A DNA stretch of 37,672 nt from assembly GCA_003427395.1 (NCBI GenBank), contig BFEA01000141.1, positions 1,240,384-1,278,055 on the forward strand, written 5' to 3'. The notes under the pieces were generated by a model, which was not told the origin of the DNA, ran no database searches, and worked only from the letters and a program-made list of their open reading frames with translations. The stretch comes from Chara braunii. Taxonomy: Eukaryota; Streptophyta; Charophyceae; Charales; Characeae. Positions 19,832 through 29,200 of this stretch are shown here, piece after piece; position 1 is the first letter of the stretch, and the number at the start of each line of letters is the position of its first letter. Made by a program: the position numbers and the translations under genes.

Positions 19832-19954
19832 CCATGAGTCTCTCAGATCTTGACACTATATCAAGGCTCTTAGAACTGTACTCACAGTCACTCCCCACTC
19901 TCAGGGTTTGACACTCATGGAACGACTGCAGCGCTGAATCAAGGATATAGTGTC
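19832..19954. repeat. Nested inverted repeat (CCATGAGT / GACACTATATC arms)
   Basis: GACACTATATC (19852-19862) is exactly complementary to GATATAGTGTC (19944-19954), and CCATGAGT (19832-19839) to ACTCATGG (19913-19920). These two arm pairs interleave rather than nest cleanly, so they could form alternative or pseudoknot structures. Confidence 0.55.
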
Positions 19955-19974
19955 ATTAACTCAGTTGCTTACTG

Positions 19975-20090
19975 AAATAAATAATGAAATGACTTGCTGA
20001 TAACTGGAATATTGAAACTGGGATGCTGAAACTGAAGTACTGTTACTGAAATGCCGAAATTGAAATATTGAATTGACTATGCAAGAATGA
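19975..20090 (-). repeat. CTGAAACTG-type degenerate repeat
   Basis: Short units 'gctgaaactg', 'actgaaat' and 'attgaaac' recur just downstream of the integrase stop. They resemble the arrays at 2290-2490 and 29900-30110 in the LTRs. Confidence 0.45.
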
Positions 20091-20167
20091 TCATTGCCTG
20101 CTGATAACTGAGCCTCACTGTCTCAGTGTCTTACTGTACTCTTTCTCAGTCCTTTATGACCGTTCTC

Positions 20168-21372
20168 TTATTTGGATGGTTGACTTCTCTTTCCTCTCTT
20201 CGGAGTCACTGTAGGGATTAAGTCAGGGTCTCTGAAGATGAACTTACGAAGTCTTGACCCTGACACCATGTCGTGAACTCTGGATTCATCCATTTCTGAT
20301 ATTTCATAAACTTTGCCCTTTGCTTCTCTTGTAATTCTGTGAGGACCAAGCCATCTGGGCTCCAATCTCTTAGTCCATTGTGTCTCAAGAGAACTGTCAA
20401 ACAGAAGAACAACATCTCCAATCTTCAATTTTTTTTTTCTTATATACCTTTTCTTGTTCCATCTCTCTTGATCCGATAGCCTGCTGGATGTCATTCTCTC
20501 TGCTGCATCCATCACTGCCTGATCAACTTCAGATATTTGCCCCATCCTGATCTGAAGGAGTTCTGAAATAGAATAATCCCTGTCACTCTCTTGACTTGAC
20601 CAAGTCTTGACAATATTTTCAATTGGTAACGTAGCATAACGGTCATACCACAGTGTAAAAGGTGCATAATCAGTAGTTCTCTTGATTGTGATATTATCAT
20701 CATATACAGCAGCTCTTAACACCTTTGGCCAGTTACTGAGTTTCCCTTCACACCACTTGGCCAATGAATCTTTCAGAGTTTTGTGGCCTCTTTCAACAGG
20801 CGCATTCGCTTGAGGATGGTAAGTAGTCACATACTAAATTCTGACACCCAATCTGAGTGTAATTCTTCTGACAACCTCATTTCTGAATTTTGATTCTCTG
20901 TCTGAGACAAATTCTCTGATGAAAGGATACCTAAGATAGACTTCCTCTATCCAATCAGCCACTTGCTCGACTGTCTTCATTTTCAGAGTTTTTGCCTCAA
21001 CGTATCCAGAGAAGTTATCTCTCATGTTTAATATATATCTCATCTCACCCTTGCCTGGAGGCATAGTGATGAGATCCAAATGAACTCTACTACCTGACTC
21101 TACCAGAATTGTAGGGAACAAAGACTCAATCATCCTTGTGGTAGACCTCTTCTGACACAAGACACATGATTTACGGTATTTTAAAATCATGTCTCTCACG
21201 CAAGATCAGAAGTAGAGTTTGAAAGTCTTGGAGTAGGTATCCTCAGCAGCCCTGTGGCCACCAACGACCCCCTCATGTAGGGCAGCAATTATCTTTAACT
21301 GCCTCTCTTTACCACAGACCACTCTTAGTGGAGGTAAGCCTCCCTTACCATCCACAAAGAGGTGTCCTCTCT
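20168..21372 (-). pseudogene. int: Integrase (Ty3/gypsy), two nonsense codons
   Basis: Integrase inserts element cDNA into the host genome. The frame shows an N-terminal zinc-binding region (LHEGVVGGHRAAEDTY, then SCVLCQKR: an HHCC arrangement), the catalytic core with D in SRVHLDLITM, D in FVSDRESKF and E in NAPVERGHK, and a C-terminal domain (LKIGDVVLLFDSSLETQW, LGPHRI) of GPY/F type ending in a basic tail (TPKRGKRSQPSK). All three DDE residues are present. In-frame stops are TGA at 21206-21208, where Trp is expected in YF-W, and TAG at 20834-20836 just before TTYHPQANAP. No frameshift is seen within it, so it is the best-kept part of pol. Confidence 0.88.
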
Positions 21373-21894
21373 TTAATCTGAATTTCTTCCTTGAATCTTT
21401 ACAATAATACTCTTTTAGCTGCTCCCTTTCCTTCTTCCTGCCAATCTCTTGATAATCTTCATCATATTCTTCAAAGGAGAAAAATATCTTTTCTTCCTTC
21501 TTTTCACTCTCTTCTTCTTCCTTTGAACCTGAACTTTCTCCAATTTCATGAGCAGCGGAGCAGCCACCGCTGCTGCATTAACTCTTGCATACCAATCGTT
21601 TGGTTCATCATCTTCTTCTTTCCCTAGAATCGACTCATAGACGTATGCACTCGGAATTTCTCCTCAATTGTCTCTCTCTTCAGGCCACAGACTCTACCTG
21701 TAGGAGCATGGTGCCTCATAATCCTCATCATCTTTTTCATTAAGAAAATTATCAACATAGGCAGATTTTTCAATTGTTCCATTCACATCTTCTTCTTCTT
21801 CTTCTCGCCACTCAATCCGGCTTAAGCCATCCGCTATGTTCTTCTCAGTGAGAATCTTTTCCAATTTAAAATCATATGTCCAGATGAAAGCGAT
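21373..21894 (-). pseudogene. Linker between RNase H and integrase, with IADGLSR motif
   Basis: On the minus strand near 21810-21850 the frame gives LTEKNIADGLSRIEW, the conserved tether that follows RNase H in fungal and other gypsy polyproteins. It continues into an acidic stretch (EEEEEDVNGTIEKSAYVD) with several stops and at least one frameshift before the integrase zinc region. Confidence 0.7.
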
Positions 21895-22300
21895 TCACCT
21901 GCTGACTGTTGGATCTACCTGTTGGTGTTTTTTAATGACACCTATCACAGCAGATACATTAGTCCTCAGGATGAATTTCCTTCCCAAAACGTAGTGCCTG
22001 AAGCACCTGAGGCTGTGGATGATTGACAGTAGCTCTTTCCTGAATTGGGTGTAGCCACTTTCAGTAGAATTGAGGGTTCTGCTTTCAAATCTTAGAGGCC
22101 TCTCTCTCTCATTTTCATCTTTCTGAATAAGCACTCCACCCAGAGCAACTGGTCCTCCATCTGCCTCAATGATGAAAGGTCTTGTCTCCTCATCATCATA
22201 ATATGGTACTCCCAGCACTACACCACAATCTCTTAGTTTTTCTTGCAACGTTTCTGCTGCAGTCTGTCTCTTATCATTCCATGCTAAGTTAGCCCCCTTG
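21895..22300 (-). pseudogene. RNase H domain, catalytic substitution
   Basis: RNase H degrades the RNA strand of the hybrid during reverse transcription. The frame contains PFIIEADGGPVALGGVLIQK (first catalytic Asp), STESGYTQFRKELLSIIHSL (catalytic Glu) and HYVLGRKFILRTN. The last motif is normally LRTD, and the codon at 21958-21960 reads AAT (Asn) where GAT is expected. The frame is offset from RT, so at least one indel lies between 22250 and 22418. Confidence 0.82.
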
Positions 22301-22797
22301 TCTTACCATTTCTCTCAGAGGCTCTACAAGGACAGCAAAATGAGGAATAAAAATCCTCCAGAATCCACAGATTCCCAGGAAACTCCTGACATCTGTCACT
22401 CTTTTGAGAGACAGAGGTCAGTTCAAGATCTTGTTCATCTTCTTGGGATCTCGGCTCCTACCCTTGAAGAAGCATCTGAAGCCCAAAATTATCACTTCTG
22501 GTTGGAAGAGAAGAGACGTTGGCCCACTGGCAGTCAGATTATACTTCCGAAGTCTTTCTAGGACCATCTTTACTCCTTCAGCATGTTCCCAGACAAACTT
22601 CCTGACTCCCCCTGCGACCAAAGTTTCATCTTTCACCAAGGGTCCTTTCACAGGATTGTGATCAATATAGGGACTGTTTTTTTCAGGAGAAATATCCTGC
22701 ATGACTTTGATCATATCCCTTTGAACCACTGCCACCCCGTTAGTCCAGCCCTGAGGTACCACACACATCTGAACAAGCCTCCTTGGCGTGTGCATGG

Positions 22798-22882
22798 CAG
22801 TCATGGGTCGGCTAGTGGGATCAATAGGGAACTGATCATAGCCAGAATACAGGTCAACTAGAGAATAAATACACCGACCAGC
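22798..22882. repeat. 85-bp sequence duplicated across the gap
   Basis: Begins CAGTCATGGGTCGGCTAGTG and ends CACCGACCAGC. It is identical to 23268-23352. Confidence 0.9.
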
Positions 22883-23267
22883 NNNNNNNNNNNNNNNNNN
22901 NNNNNNNNNNNNNNNNNNNNNNNNNNNNNNNNNNNNNNNNNNNNNNNNNNNNNNNNNNNNNNNNNNNNNNNNNNNNNNNNNNNNNNNNNNNNNNNNNNNN
23001 NNNNNNNNNNNNNNNNNNNNNNNNNNNNNNNNNNNNNNNNNNNNNNNNNNNNNNNNNNNNNNNNNNNNNNNNNNNNNNNNNNNNNNNNNNNNNNNNNNNN
23101 NNNNNNNNNNNNNNNNNNNNNNNNNNNNNNNNNNNNNNNNNNNNNNNNNNNNNNNNNNNNNNNNNNNNNNNNNNNNNNNNNNNNNNNNNNNNNNNNNNNN
23201 NNNNNNNNNNNNNNNNNNNNNNNNNNNNNNNNNNNNNNNNNNNNNNNNNNNNNNNNNNNNNNNNNNN
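22883..23267. other. Assembly gap (385 N), probably artificial
   Basis: The 85 bases before the gap (22798-22882) are identical to the 85 bases after it (23268-23352). Overlapping contig ends explain this better than a real duplication. Confidence 0.9.
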
Positions 23268-24030
23268 CAGTCATGGGTCGGCTAGTGGGATCAATAGGGA
23301 ACTGATCATAGCCAGAATACAGGTCAACTAGAGAATAAATACACCGACCAGCAAATGATTCAACGAGGAGGTCAGCATTAGGAAGACTACCTTCATCACG
23401 TACCGTCACAGAATTAAGCTTCTGAAGATTCTGTATCCATCTTAGTCCTCCCCCTGGTTTTCAGAAACAAAACCAGTGGTTAGCATACGGTCCATCAGCA
23501 GGTTCAACAACATTAGATGCAATTTTTTTGTCAATACACTTCACAACCTCTGCCTCTTCCTTCAAAGCATACTTGGTTAGTCTATCATTCTATGGAATAT
23601 GGTAAACTGTCCAAATCTTGGCCATCTTGATCATGTCCACGTCCAACCGCCCCCTCTCTTCATCATTAAAGGAGAAAGCACGAGAGAACTCCTGACACAT
23701 ATATTTTTTCTCTTTAGGCAGGATAAACTAATCTGAGCCTATCTTCATTGTGTCAAACCTTTCTTTGGTGACCCTATTCTTCAGTTTTGCTGATTCCCTC
23801 AATGCTCTTATAATTTGTTTTTCCTTTTCCAATGCTTCATCATAATCTTTCTCTATTAAGACTGCCACTGGGTTTTTCTTCACCCCCTTGGGCTTGTATT
23901 TTCTTTTTGACCCAGTGGCTATTTTCTTAAAAAAAACTGAGTCGATGCAAATCTCAATTTCATCTTTCCTCCCTTAGCCGTCTCTACTGCTTTCTTGAAG
24001 GCTTCAATTTGTCCATCTTCATCCTCTACT

Positions 24031-24780
24031 TTACCAAGGGCTTTCATCATTTTCGAAACTTGATTGATTCCCACTGAAATTTTTTCTTTTGCTTCTCTCC
24101 TTTAGTCTCCTAACCCTTTCAGCAGATACCTCCCTCCTGATTGAATTAGCAGATAGTTGATGCTTGAAGTCATTTTTCGTACCGACCATATAGATCTGCT
24201 CTTGAGCAGTCTCGGGATCTTGTAGACTGATCCAAGATGACCCCTCATGACTGGAAAATTGGACCTCCTCCATCCTATTCAAGAATGGGGTTCCCAAGAT
24301 ACAGTCATGATCCAGATCCGGTACTACAAAACCTAGTAACTCCACAGTCATTGTCCCAACCTTGATAGGCAAATTATCAATAAATCCTGCCACGAACAGC
24401 TCTCCTGCGATATTAGTTAGTACATTTTGTGCAGGTCTGTCAATAGATAAATTAGACGCTTCCATCGTTTTTCGTGAAAGAAGTATCATTTTTGCCCCAG
24501 AATCTACTATGGTTAGAATCTTCACCTGATTAATGCGAATTGTAAGATGCCCACAACCCATGGTTGCAAATCTCATCTTGCAACCTGGTAGTGATCTATT
24601 CACTTGGTTAGGAAAGACTGACTCCAAATAGTTAACTTCCATCTTCTTCTTCTCAATTAACCTCTTCAACTTTTTTCTCAATTTGGGTGCTAGTGTCATT
24701 GCTTCCTTGAAAGACAGTGTCACTTCCGTTTCTTCCAGCATTTTAGCAATTACATCAGAAATCACAGTCCCATCATTCAA
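24031..24780 (-). pseudogene. Aspartic protease region of pol
   Basis: Retropepsins cleave the Gag-Pol polyprotein. The frame contains VKILTIVDSGAKMILLSRKT, with the catalytic Asp-Ser-Gly (DSG rather than DTG), and later GFVVPDLDHDCILGTPFLNR, the typical C-terminal block. Upstream is a charged helix-forming region (KLRKKLKRLIEKKKMEVN). Downstream it runs into a basic linker (RLKERSKRKNF) and then stops. It joins the upstream Gag-side frame by a one-base slip in an A-run near 24815-24830. Length and order fit gypsy PR. Confidence 0.85.
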
Positions 24781-24800
24781 ATCACTCTTGAGAATAAATT

Positions 24801-25446
24801 TTATTTTTCTCCCTCGTTCGTTTTTTCCTGTGAACGTTCCGGTTCAGGGTTATCAAGGATGTTAATAAGTGACTCCTCAGCCTTCTTTTTTTTATTTTCT
24901 TCTGTCATTTGAGGTGTCATACATGCTTGATGGTTTCTCACTTCACCAACTCTGACACTGGGTTCCATGATAAGTTCTGGGGGTAGATCACCATGGAATG
25001 ACATCATGTTAGCCCGGAGACGAGCCATTTCATTGGGAGAGGACTCTACTAATTCAGAAAGATTATGAGAAGTAGGATTCCCTCCCAGAGAAGACTCACT
25101 TGTAGTTGCCTCACTAGGCTCACACTCTGTCAGTGTTAAGGACTGCAGAGGCAGCTCAATCGTGGTACAAGGGTCACTTGCTCTTTGTACCAGTTCATTA
25201 GGCAAGTCTCCAGTGAGGAAATGAACATTCACATTGGTCTTTCTCTTCTTCTTAATCTTCATCTTTTCATCATGTTTAAGAGCAAGAAGCCTCATACCTC
25301 GCGGATGTATGGGGTCCAACTTATTCCATGAAGTATCACAGACATGACTCATTGCATCTTTCTTTGCCACCCCACTGCTTATATCCTCCTCAAGAGGCTT
25401 GCAATAGGTGGTAGTATGTCCACTTTCGCTACAATAGTAGCAAGTA
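24801..25446 (-). pseudogene. Gag C-terminus with CCHC zinc knuckle and Gag-Pol linker
   Basis: FTCYYCSESGHTTTYCKP gives a perfect C-x2-C-x4-H-x4-C knuckle at 25401-25442, the RNA-packaging motif of Gag nucleocapsid. The same frame continues for 190 codons through a Ser/Thr/Glu-rich linker (LPLQSLTLTECEPSEATTSE, FHGDLPPELIMEPSVRVGEV) to a stop near 24801. A TAG lies a few codons upstream of the knuckle at about 25467-25469. GDLPxEL appears twice (GDLPNEL and GDLPPEL), suggesting a small internal duplication. Confidence 0.82.
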
Positions 25447-25599
25447 AAACTCCTCTTAGGACGCTAATCATATTTTCTTCTCTCTCTGCTTTCTCCATCG
25501 CCATTCTTCCCATTCCTCTTGGTTCTGGACGAATCCCCCTTCTTACCATGATTTTCATTGTCATCATCATCGTCATCATCTTCCTCACTTTCAGCCCTT

Positions 25600-26354
25600 T
25601 TTTTTTTCCCTGTCATCCACAGCATGCGTTGCAGGCCTTGCAGATATAAAGTTAGCCATCACTTTTTGAAGAATATTCTCAGTAGTCAAATTGCTTCCTC
25701 TATTCATTCCATTCTCAGTCTCCTAGTCCTTGGCCAAAGTACTGATCTGTCCAGTGACCATTTCTTATGGGAGACAGTATGTAGAGTTCTTATGATTGCA
25801 ACCATTTCATCCCATTTGAGAGGATAGTGCTGAGCTTGATTAAGAACTGCTTGCCTTTCAGTGTCAGTAAAATTTGTCAAAAATATATTCGTTCAAATAT
25901 GGAATTCTTCTTGTTGTTCGGATGAAGGTCTGAAGAAAAATATTGAAGGTGTCATATTTAGCTCTTCTAATGTTAAGTAAATCCTTAGTTGTGGTCGGAA
26001 CTGAATCTTTCTCAAATTCTTTTTTCAGTCTCTCCTTGACTTCTTCCCAAGTAGTAGCACCTTCCATTAGTTCCTGAACTGCCAGTCTCGAATCAGTGTC
26101 ACAATAAGATAGAAGGTGCTTAAGCCGTTGCTTATCTGTCCAGCCATAACTGAGTCCAAATAATTCATACTCATACAAGAAGTCATTAACTTGGGGTCCT
26201 TTGAAACAGGTAATCCTCTCATCTGGTCTCTTTGCTCTTGCAATATCCGACCCTCCTTTATAGTATCCACTCTCTCGACCAGTTTCCGTAGAGCCCCAAC
26301 CAATGCCTCTTCATTGGTCCCTGCTGATGTACTCGGTCTTGCTCGCCCTGCCAT
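25600..26354 (-). pseudogene. gag: Gag capsid region, frameshifted
   Basis: The likely start is ATG at 26354 (MAGRARPSTSAGTNEEALVG); the same frame is open up to 26522 with other ATGs. The Retrotrans_gag-like core follows in another frame: FLYEYELFGLSYGWTDKQRL, LLSYCDTDSRLAVQELMEG and TTWEEVKERLKKEF, then LTNFTDTERQAVLNQAQHY. A one-base shift lies near 26200-26215 (PVSK to GPQVND). Further shifts or stops come at about 25864 and 25725. Gag would form the virus-like particle. Confidence 0.82.
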
Positions 26355-26695
26355 CTTAACCATAGACTTTTCCTTGATATCCTCTTCTCTTCCTCTGTCA
26401 CTGTTATCCCTTTCTCCCTTGCTCATCAATCTCTCACTCTTCTCGCAAGAGATACAGGCTCGTTTTTCTCTTCTCTTGTCTGCTATACCCCTGAGAGTTC
26501 TGTACAAATAGGGTATAAACAATAATCAATTGGGTAGTGATCAAGGGCAGTGCAATCCTTCTCAGCCTTCCAATGTAATCTTCAATCAACTCTCTCTCAT
26601 CATCTCTATTCAATCTTCTATTATACCCCTTTTACAGTACCGCGAATCATAAAATATCGAGTCAGGTCTATAATCTCATAATCAAATTGCATCGT
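26355..26695 (-). other. Spacer between sP3 and gag
   Basis: The gag frame is open up to 26522 with a highly charged sequence (MSKGERDNSDRGREEDIKEK), so the true gag start may lie here. The rest to 26695 is AT-rich with no recognised feature. Confidence 0.4.
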
Positions 26696-26986
26696 TTACA
26701 GCCCACTGTTGATTTTTTTTGCCAGAGAAACCCGTTCCCGAGAAATGTGGTATGATATTCTCTCAGTAGTCCCTACTCTCACCACCTTTAATAGATAGTT
26801 TATCTCAGTCTGATCAGTAATAGTTCTCAAAGCAGAATCTCTCATGCGATCCAAGAAAGGCTGTAAAAACTCAAGGTCATCCAGGGTAGAAAGAATTATG
26901 TCATAGATCCGAAGAGTCCTCTCTACCTTGGCTACTGTATCTTCCAACACAACTCCTAGTGTCAACTGTTCGGTCAAACTGGGCAT
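26696..26986 (-). CDS. sP3, internal small protein related to sP1/sP2 (96 aa)
   Basis: A true ATG at 26984-26986 starts MPSLTEQLTLGVVLEDTVAK directly after the stop of the upstream module. The C-terminal third reads DQTEINYLLKVV...ERISYHISRERVSLAKKI. It aligns with sP2 (NHTKIEYTYYLY...GRLCATISSVGSVEEARRTI): T-x-I-x-Y, then R-x4-IS, then V-x-x-A-(R/K)-(R/K)-x-I. The preceding LDDLEFLQPFLDRM and ALRTITDQ fit TDDYN and GLTLVRNH. The intact frame contrasts with the broken ORFs around it. The homology is by eye and moderate. Function is unknown. Confidence 0.5.
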   Translation of the reverse strand: MPSLTEQLTLGVVLEDTVAKVERTLRIYDIILSTLDDLEFLQPFLDRMRDSALRTITDQTEINYLLKVVRVGTTERISYHISRERVSLAKKINSGL

Positions 26987-26992
26987 TGTTAA

Positions 26993-27515
26993 TCATCATA
27001 AGCAACATCTGAAAGGTAGATCTTAGGTTGGACATAAGCAGGGACCTCGAATCTGTGTTCAAAGGTACTCAGGAGTATGGATTTTATCATCACCGTGGAG
27101 TTTTTTTCTCTTGCCCTTCCAATCTCAGCAATGGTTTCCAACAGAGGCATCCAATCTTTCCTGCCTTCAAATGCTTTAGCAATTGAGAACTCAGGAAGCC
27201 TTTCAAATTGTCTTACTTCTTTCCCCCATGTTACTTTTCTCTTTAGCTTTTCAAGTCACTCCTTGGTTCTTATGAAACTAATATAAGCACCCGTCTAACA
27301 CTTCAAGTAGTCATCTTCCTTTTCTAGACGTGTTGGTACGTAAATCCGTACATCCAGGCTGCAAGTACTCAGAAATTTGACCACTGGGATGTGAAATATT
27401 ATGGGCCCTCTCTCACAAGTCTCATACCTCAAGATCAGAAAAGGATTATCACACCTTATCACCTCATAGATTCTACCCCTCACAGTAGTTATCCTGGCTG
27501 CTGAGAGTATTCTTA
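26993..27515 (-). pseudogene. ORF-D-like module, internal copy 3
   Basis: The frame reads RILSAARITTVRGRIYEVIR, then VKFLSTCSLDVRIYVPTRLE, then (after stops) GAYISFIRTKE and LEKLKRKVTWG, then LPEFSIAKAFEGRKDWMPLL, ending in EVPAYVQPKIYLSDVAYDD and a stop. Order and spacing match ORF-D: RISCKEAFHYQYV, SIHDLRL, WISTIEYLEQRERELDESG, PPVPSLF..GTSWLDAI. Two in-frame stops (after YLKC and in the KE-LEKL block) break it. Confidence 0.55.
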
Positions 27516-27960
27516 TCGGGCTCTCTTCACTTTCCATGCAAACTTTATCATGGCATACCAATTGTTTTTAGATAGATTGATATCAAATAAGGGAGGAACT
27601 GAGAATCCATCAAAGACAGTAAATCGGGTCGACCCAGTGAAGCATTTGTTCTCCCTCTCAAGCCTCTCTTTCTCTCTCAGTACTACATCTTCAGCAAATC
27701 CTCAGCATCTCCCATACACTTCAGCAACACTTCTTTCCTTTAGGACATAGATTCTTACGTCATACACATCCAGGTCTGTGAAATAGAATGTCAGTACATA
27801 AAATCGTTCATGCTCCCATCCGCTCTCGACCATCTCATACCTGACAACTTCATATGGAAATACCTCTCTCTTGCTTAGAGTATTCAGCGACCTTAGGAGA
27901 CCTTCAATCTTCTCTTGACTTGGACCCGAACCTCTGCCAAAATTTGTCCTTCTTTGTCTG
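27516..27960 (-). pseudogene. ORF-D-like module, internal copy 2
   Basis: The frame reads IEGLLRSLNTLSKREVFPYE, then ERFYVLTFYFTDLDVYDVRI, then a stop, then LREKERLERENKCFTGSTRF, then FSVPPLFDINLSKNNWYAMI and KFAWKVKRAR. Against ORF-D: LANLNRISCKEAFHYQYV, FVVLTSFADGSIHDLRL, LEQRERELDESGTTFV, PPVPSLF...SWLDAIDLAKR. This is the clearest internal match, with LN-x-(I/L)S-x-(K/R)E-x-F-x-Y and V-L-T-x-x-F...D-(L/V)-R. One TGA and a TAA interrupt it. Confidence 0.6.
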
Positions 27961-28029
27961 ATTACTTCTGCTAAAATCTCTTAAGTTCTCATAACCACTG
28001 CTTCTTTTCTCTCTTGTTAATACCATATT

Positions 28030-28573
28030 GATTATAGGTAGCTAGTTACTCTCATCACAATAGTTGTGAGGTATAGGAGGGATTGGAACAGTCTTGTATG
28101 TTACTGGCATTATACCCCACTCCACTTTCTTATTTTGCTTGATCAAGTATACCTTTTCGTCGTAGATAAATTGGATCACGATCTCCCATAACCAATTAAA
28201 ATTCTCACCATCATTGTTTTGTCTTCTTTGACATCTGGGCGGATATCATAGACATGGTCCTCCAAGAAGTGAGTCAGCACTACACAGATGGTTGAACCAC
28301 AAGAGTAATAGTCTCAACAAGCTCCATATCTGTACAGAAATATTCCTCTCGTGGTAATTTTGGACAATTTTTTCAGAACATAATCGACCAGCATTTGTCT
28401 CGATCCGTCTCACTCTCTTCATTTCGATTCTTTTCAACGCATTGACGGTAATTGGGCATATCTGATGTCAAGCTGGAATCTCTCCAGTCAATAATATCAA
28501 TGTCCTTTCCCGATTCAGTGTGGTACCTCACACAAGGAAGAAATAGATCACAGTTAGCAACCGTGATTCTCAA
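28030..28573 (-). pseudogene. ORF-D-like module, internal copy 1 (next to the PBS)
   Basis: The frame fragments read LRITVANCDLFLPCVRYHTE, then (other frame) CVVLTHFLEDHVYDIRPDVK near 28240-28290, then FIYDEKVYLIKQNKKVEWGI and GIMPVTYKTVPIPPIP near 28075-28120. These match ORF-D FVVLTSFADGSIHDLRL and GPMLYTEYPRPPVPSL. Frameshifts lie between the fragments. It is the first coding remnant after the primer-binding site, in the place occupied by the extra ORF upstream of gag in plant Ogre-type elements, though I see no sequence relation to those. Confidence 0.55.
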
Positions 28574-28706
28574 GAAGTTCGGGACTCAAATGAGAATAAT
28601 AAAATTAGCATGAAGCTCATAAAAATGTTAACAGTTCTCAGATCCTAATCAAAGCTCGAAGATGATGATGACCCAGGTTCGTTCCGGACACGAAAATATT
28701 TTCATG

Positions 28707-28724
28707 TCCCCAACAACGGCGCCA
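28707..28724 (-). promoter_or_regulatory. tRNA primer-binding site (PBS)
   Basis: The minus strand reads TGGCGCCGTTGTTGGGGA, four bases (AAAA) inside the 5' LTR end. TGG start and position are diagnostic. From memory, it differs at two positions from the tRNA-Asp type PBS common in plant Tat/Athila elements (TGGCGCCGTTGCCGGGGA). The actual fungal primer tRNA is not in this window. Confidence 0.85.
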
Positions 28725-29200
28725 TTTTTATCGCATTTTTTCCAGTCGGGCCGCTTTGGGCGACCGGAAAGCCAACAAGCTGTCACGCAGGATTTTGCAT
28801 GTGATTGCAATAAATAAAATAAATTAAATAATGCAAATCCCTTCTTGTTGTGTGCGTCCGGCTTCCAGCGAGACCCTTCAATTGCGCTCTTCGCCGATCC
28901 CCGGTCTTAGGAATCTTTTATTTTTATTCGGAACAGTTGAACATCATGCAAATAAATAATCATAGAAATTATAGGATGTTATGCATGCATCAATTATCTC
29001 AACCTGATTTTGAAAACTGTGACAGAATCATCCAAAGAGGCAATCATCAAGCAAAAATAACGTAGAAAATAAGACTGACTGACTCGAGCAAAGACAGGAG
29101 CAATTGAATGAGGGAAGAATGAGAACTCATAATAATCTCAGAAAGTACATGTAAACGAGCATGGTCAACACCTCTCAAGAGTCCTCACTCATCCCTCTGG

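Larger units (their letters stand above)
22418..23960 (-). pseudogene. Reverse transcriptase, degenerate and split by an assembly gap
   Basis: The N-terminal part reads LKEEAEVVKCIDKKIASNVV, then KPGGGLRWIQNLQKLN, CIYSLVDLYSGYDQF (first catalytic Asp), and beyond the gap VPQGWTNGVAV and SPYIDHNPVKGP, then RKFVWEHAEGVKMVL. The YIDD box is YIDH: codon 22658-22660 is CAC, which would remove a metal-binding Asp. In-frame stops are TGA at 23461-23463 and TAG at 23590-23592 and 23728-23730. A 385-base run of N interrupts it, but the residues on both sides are in the same frame once the duplicated flank is taken into account. The style (QGWTNG, VKGP, FVWEH) is that of fungal gypsy elements. Confidence 0.88.

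Noticed and set aside
22858-23409. 183-codon ORF running through the N gap
   Set aside because: The middle is unknown bases. The real coding information is the RT fragment at its right end.
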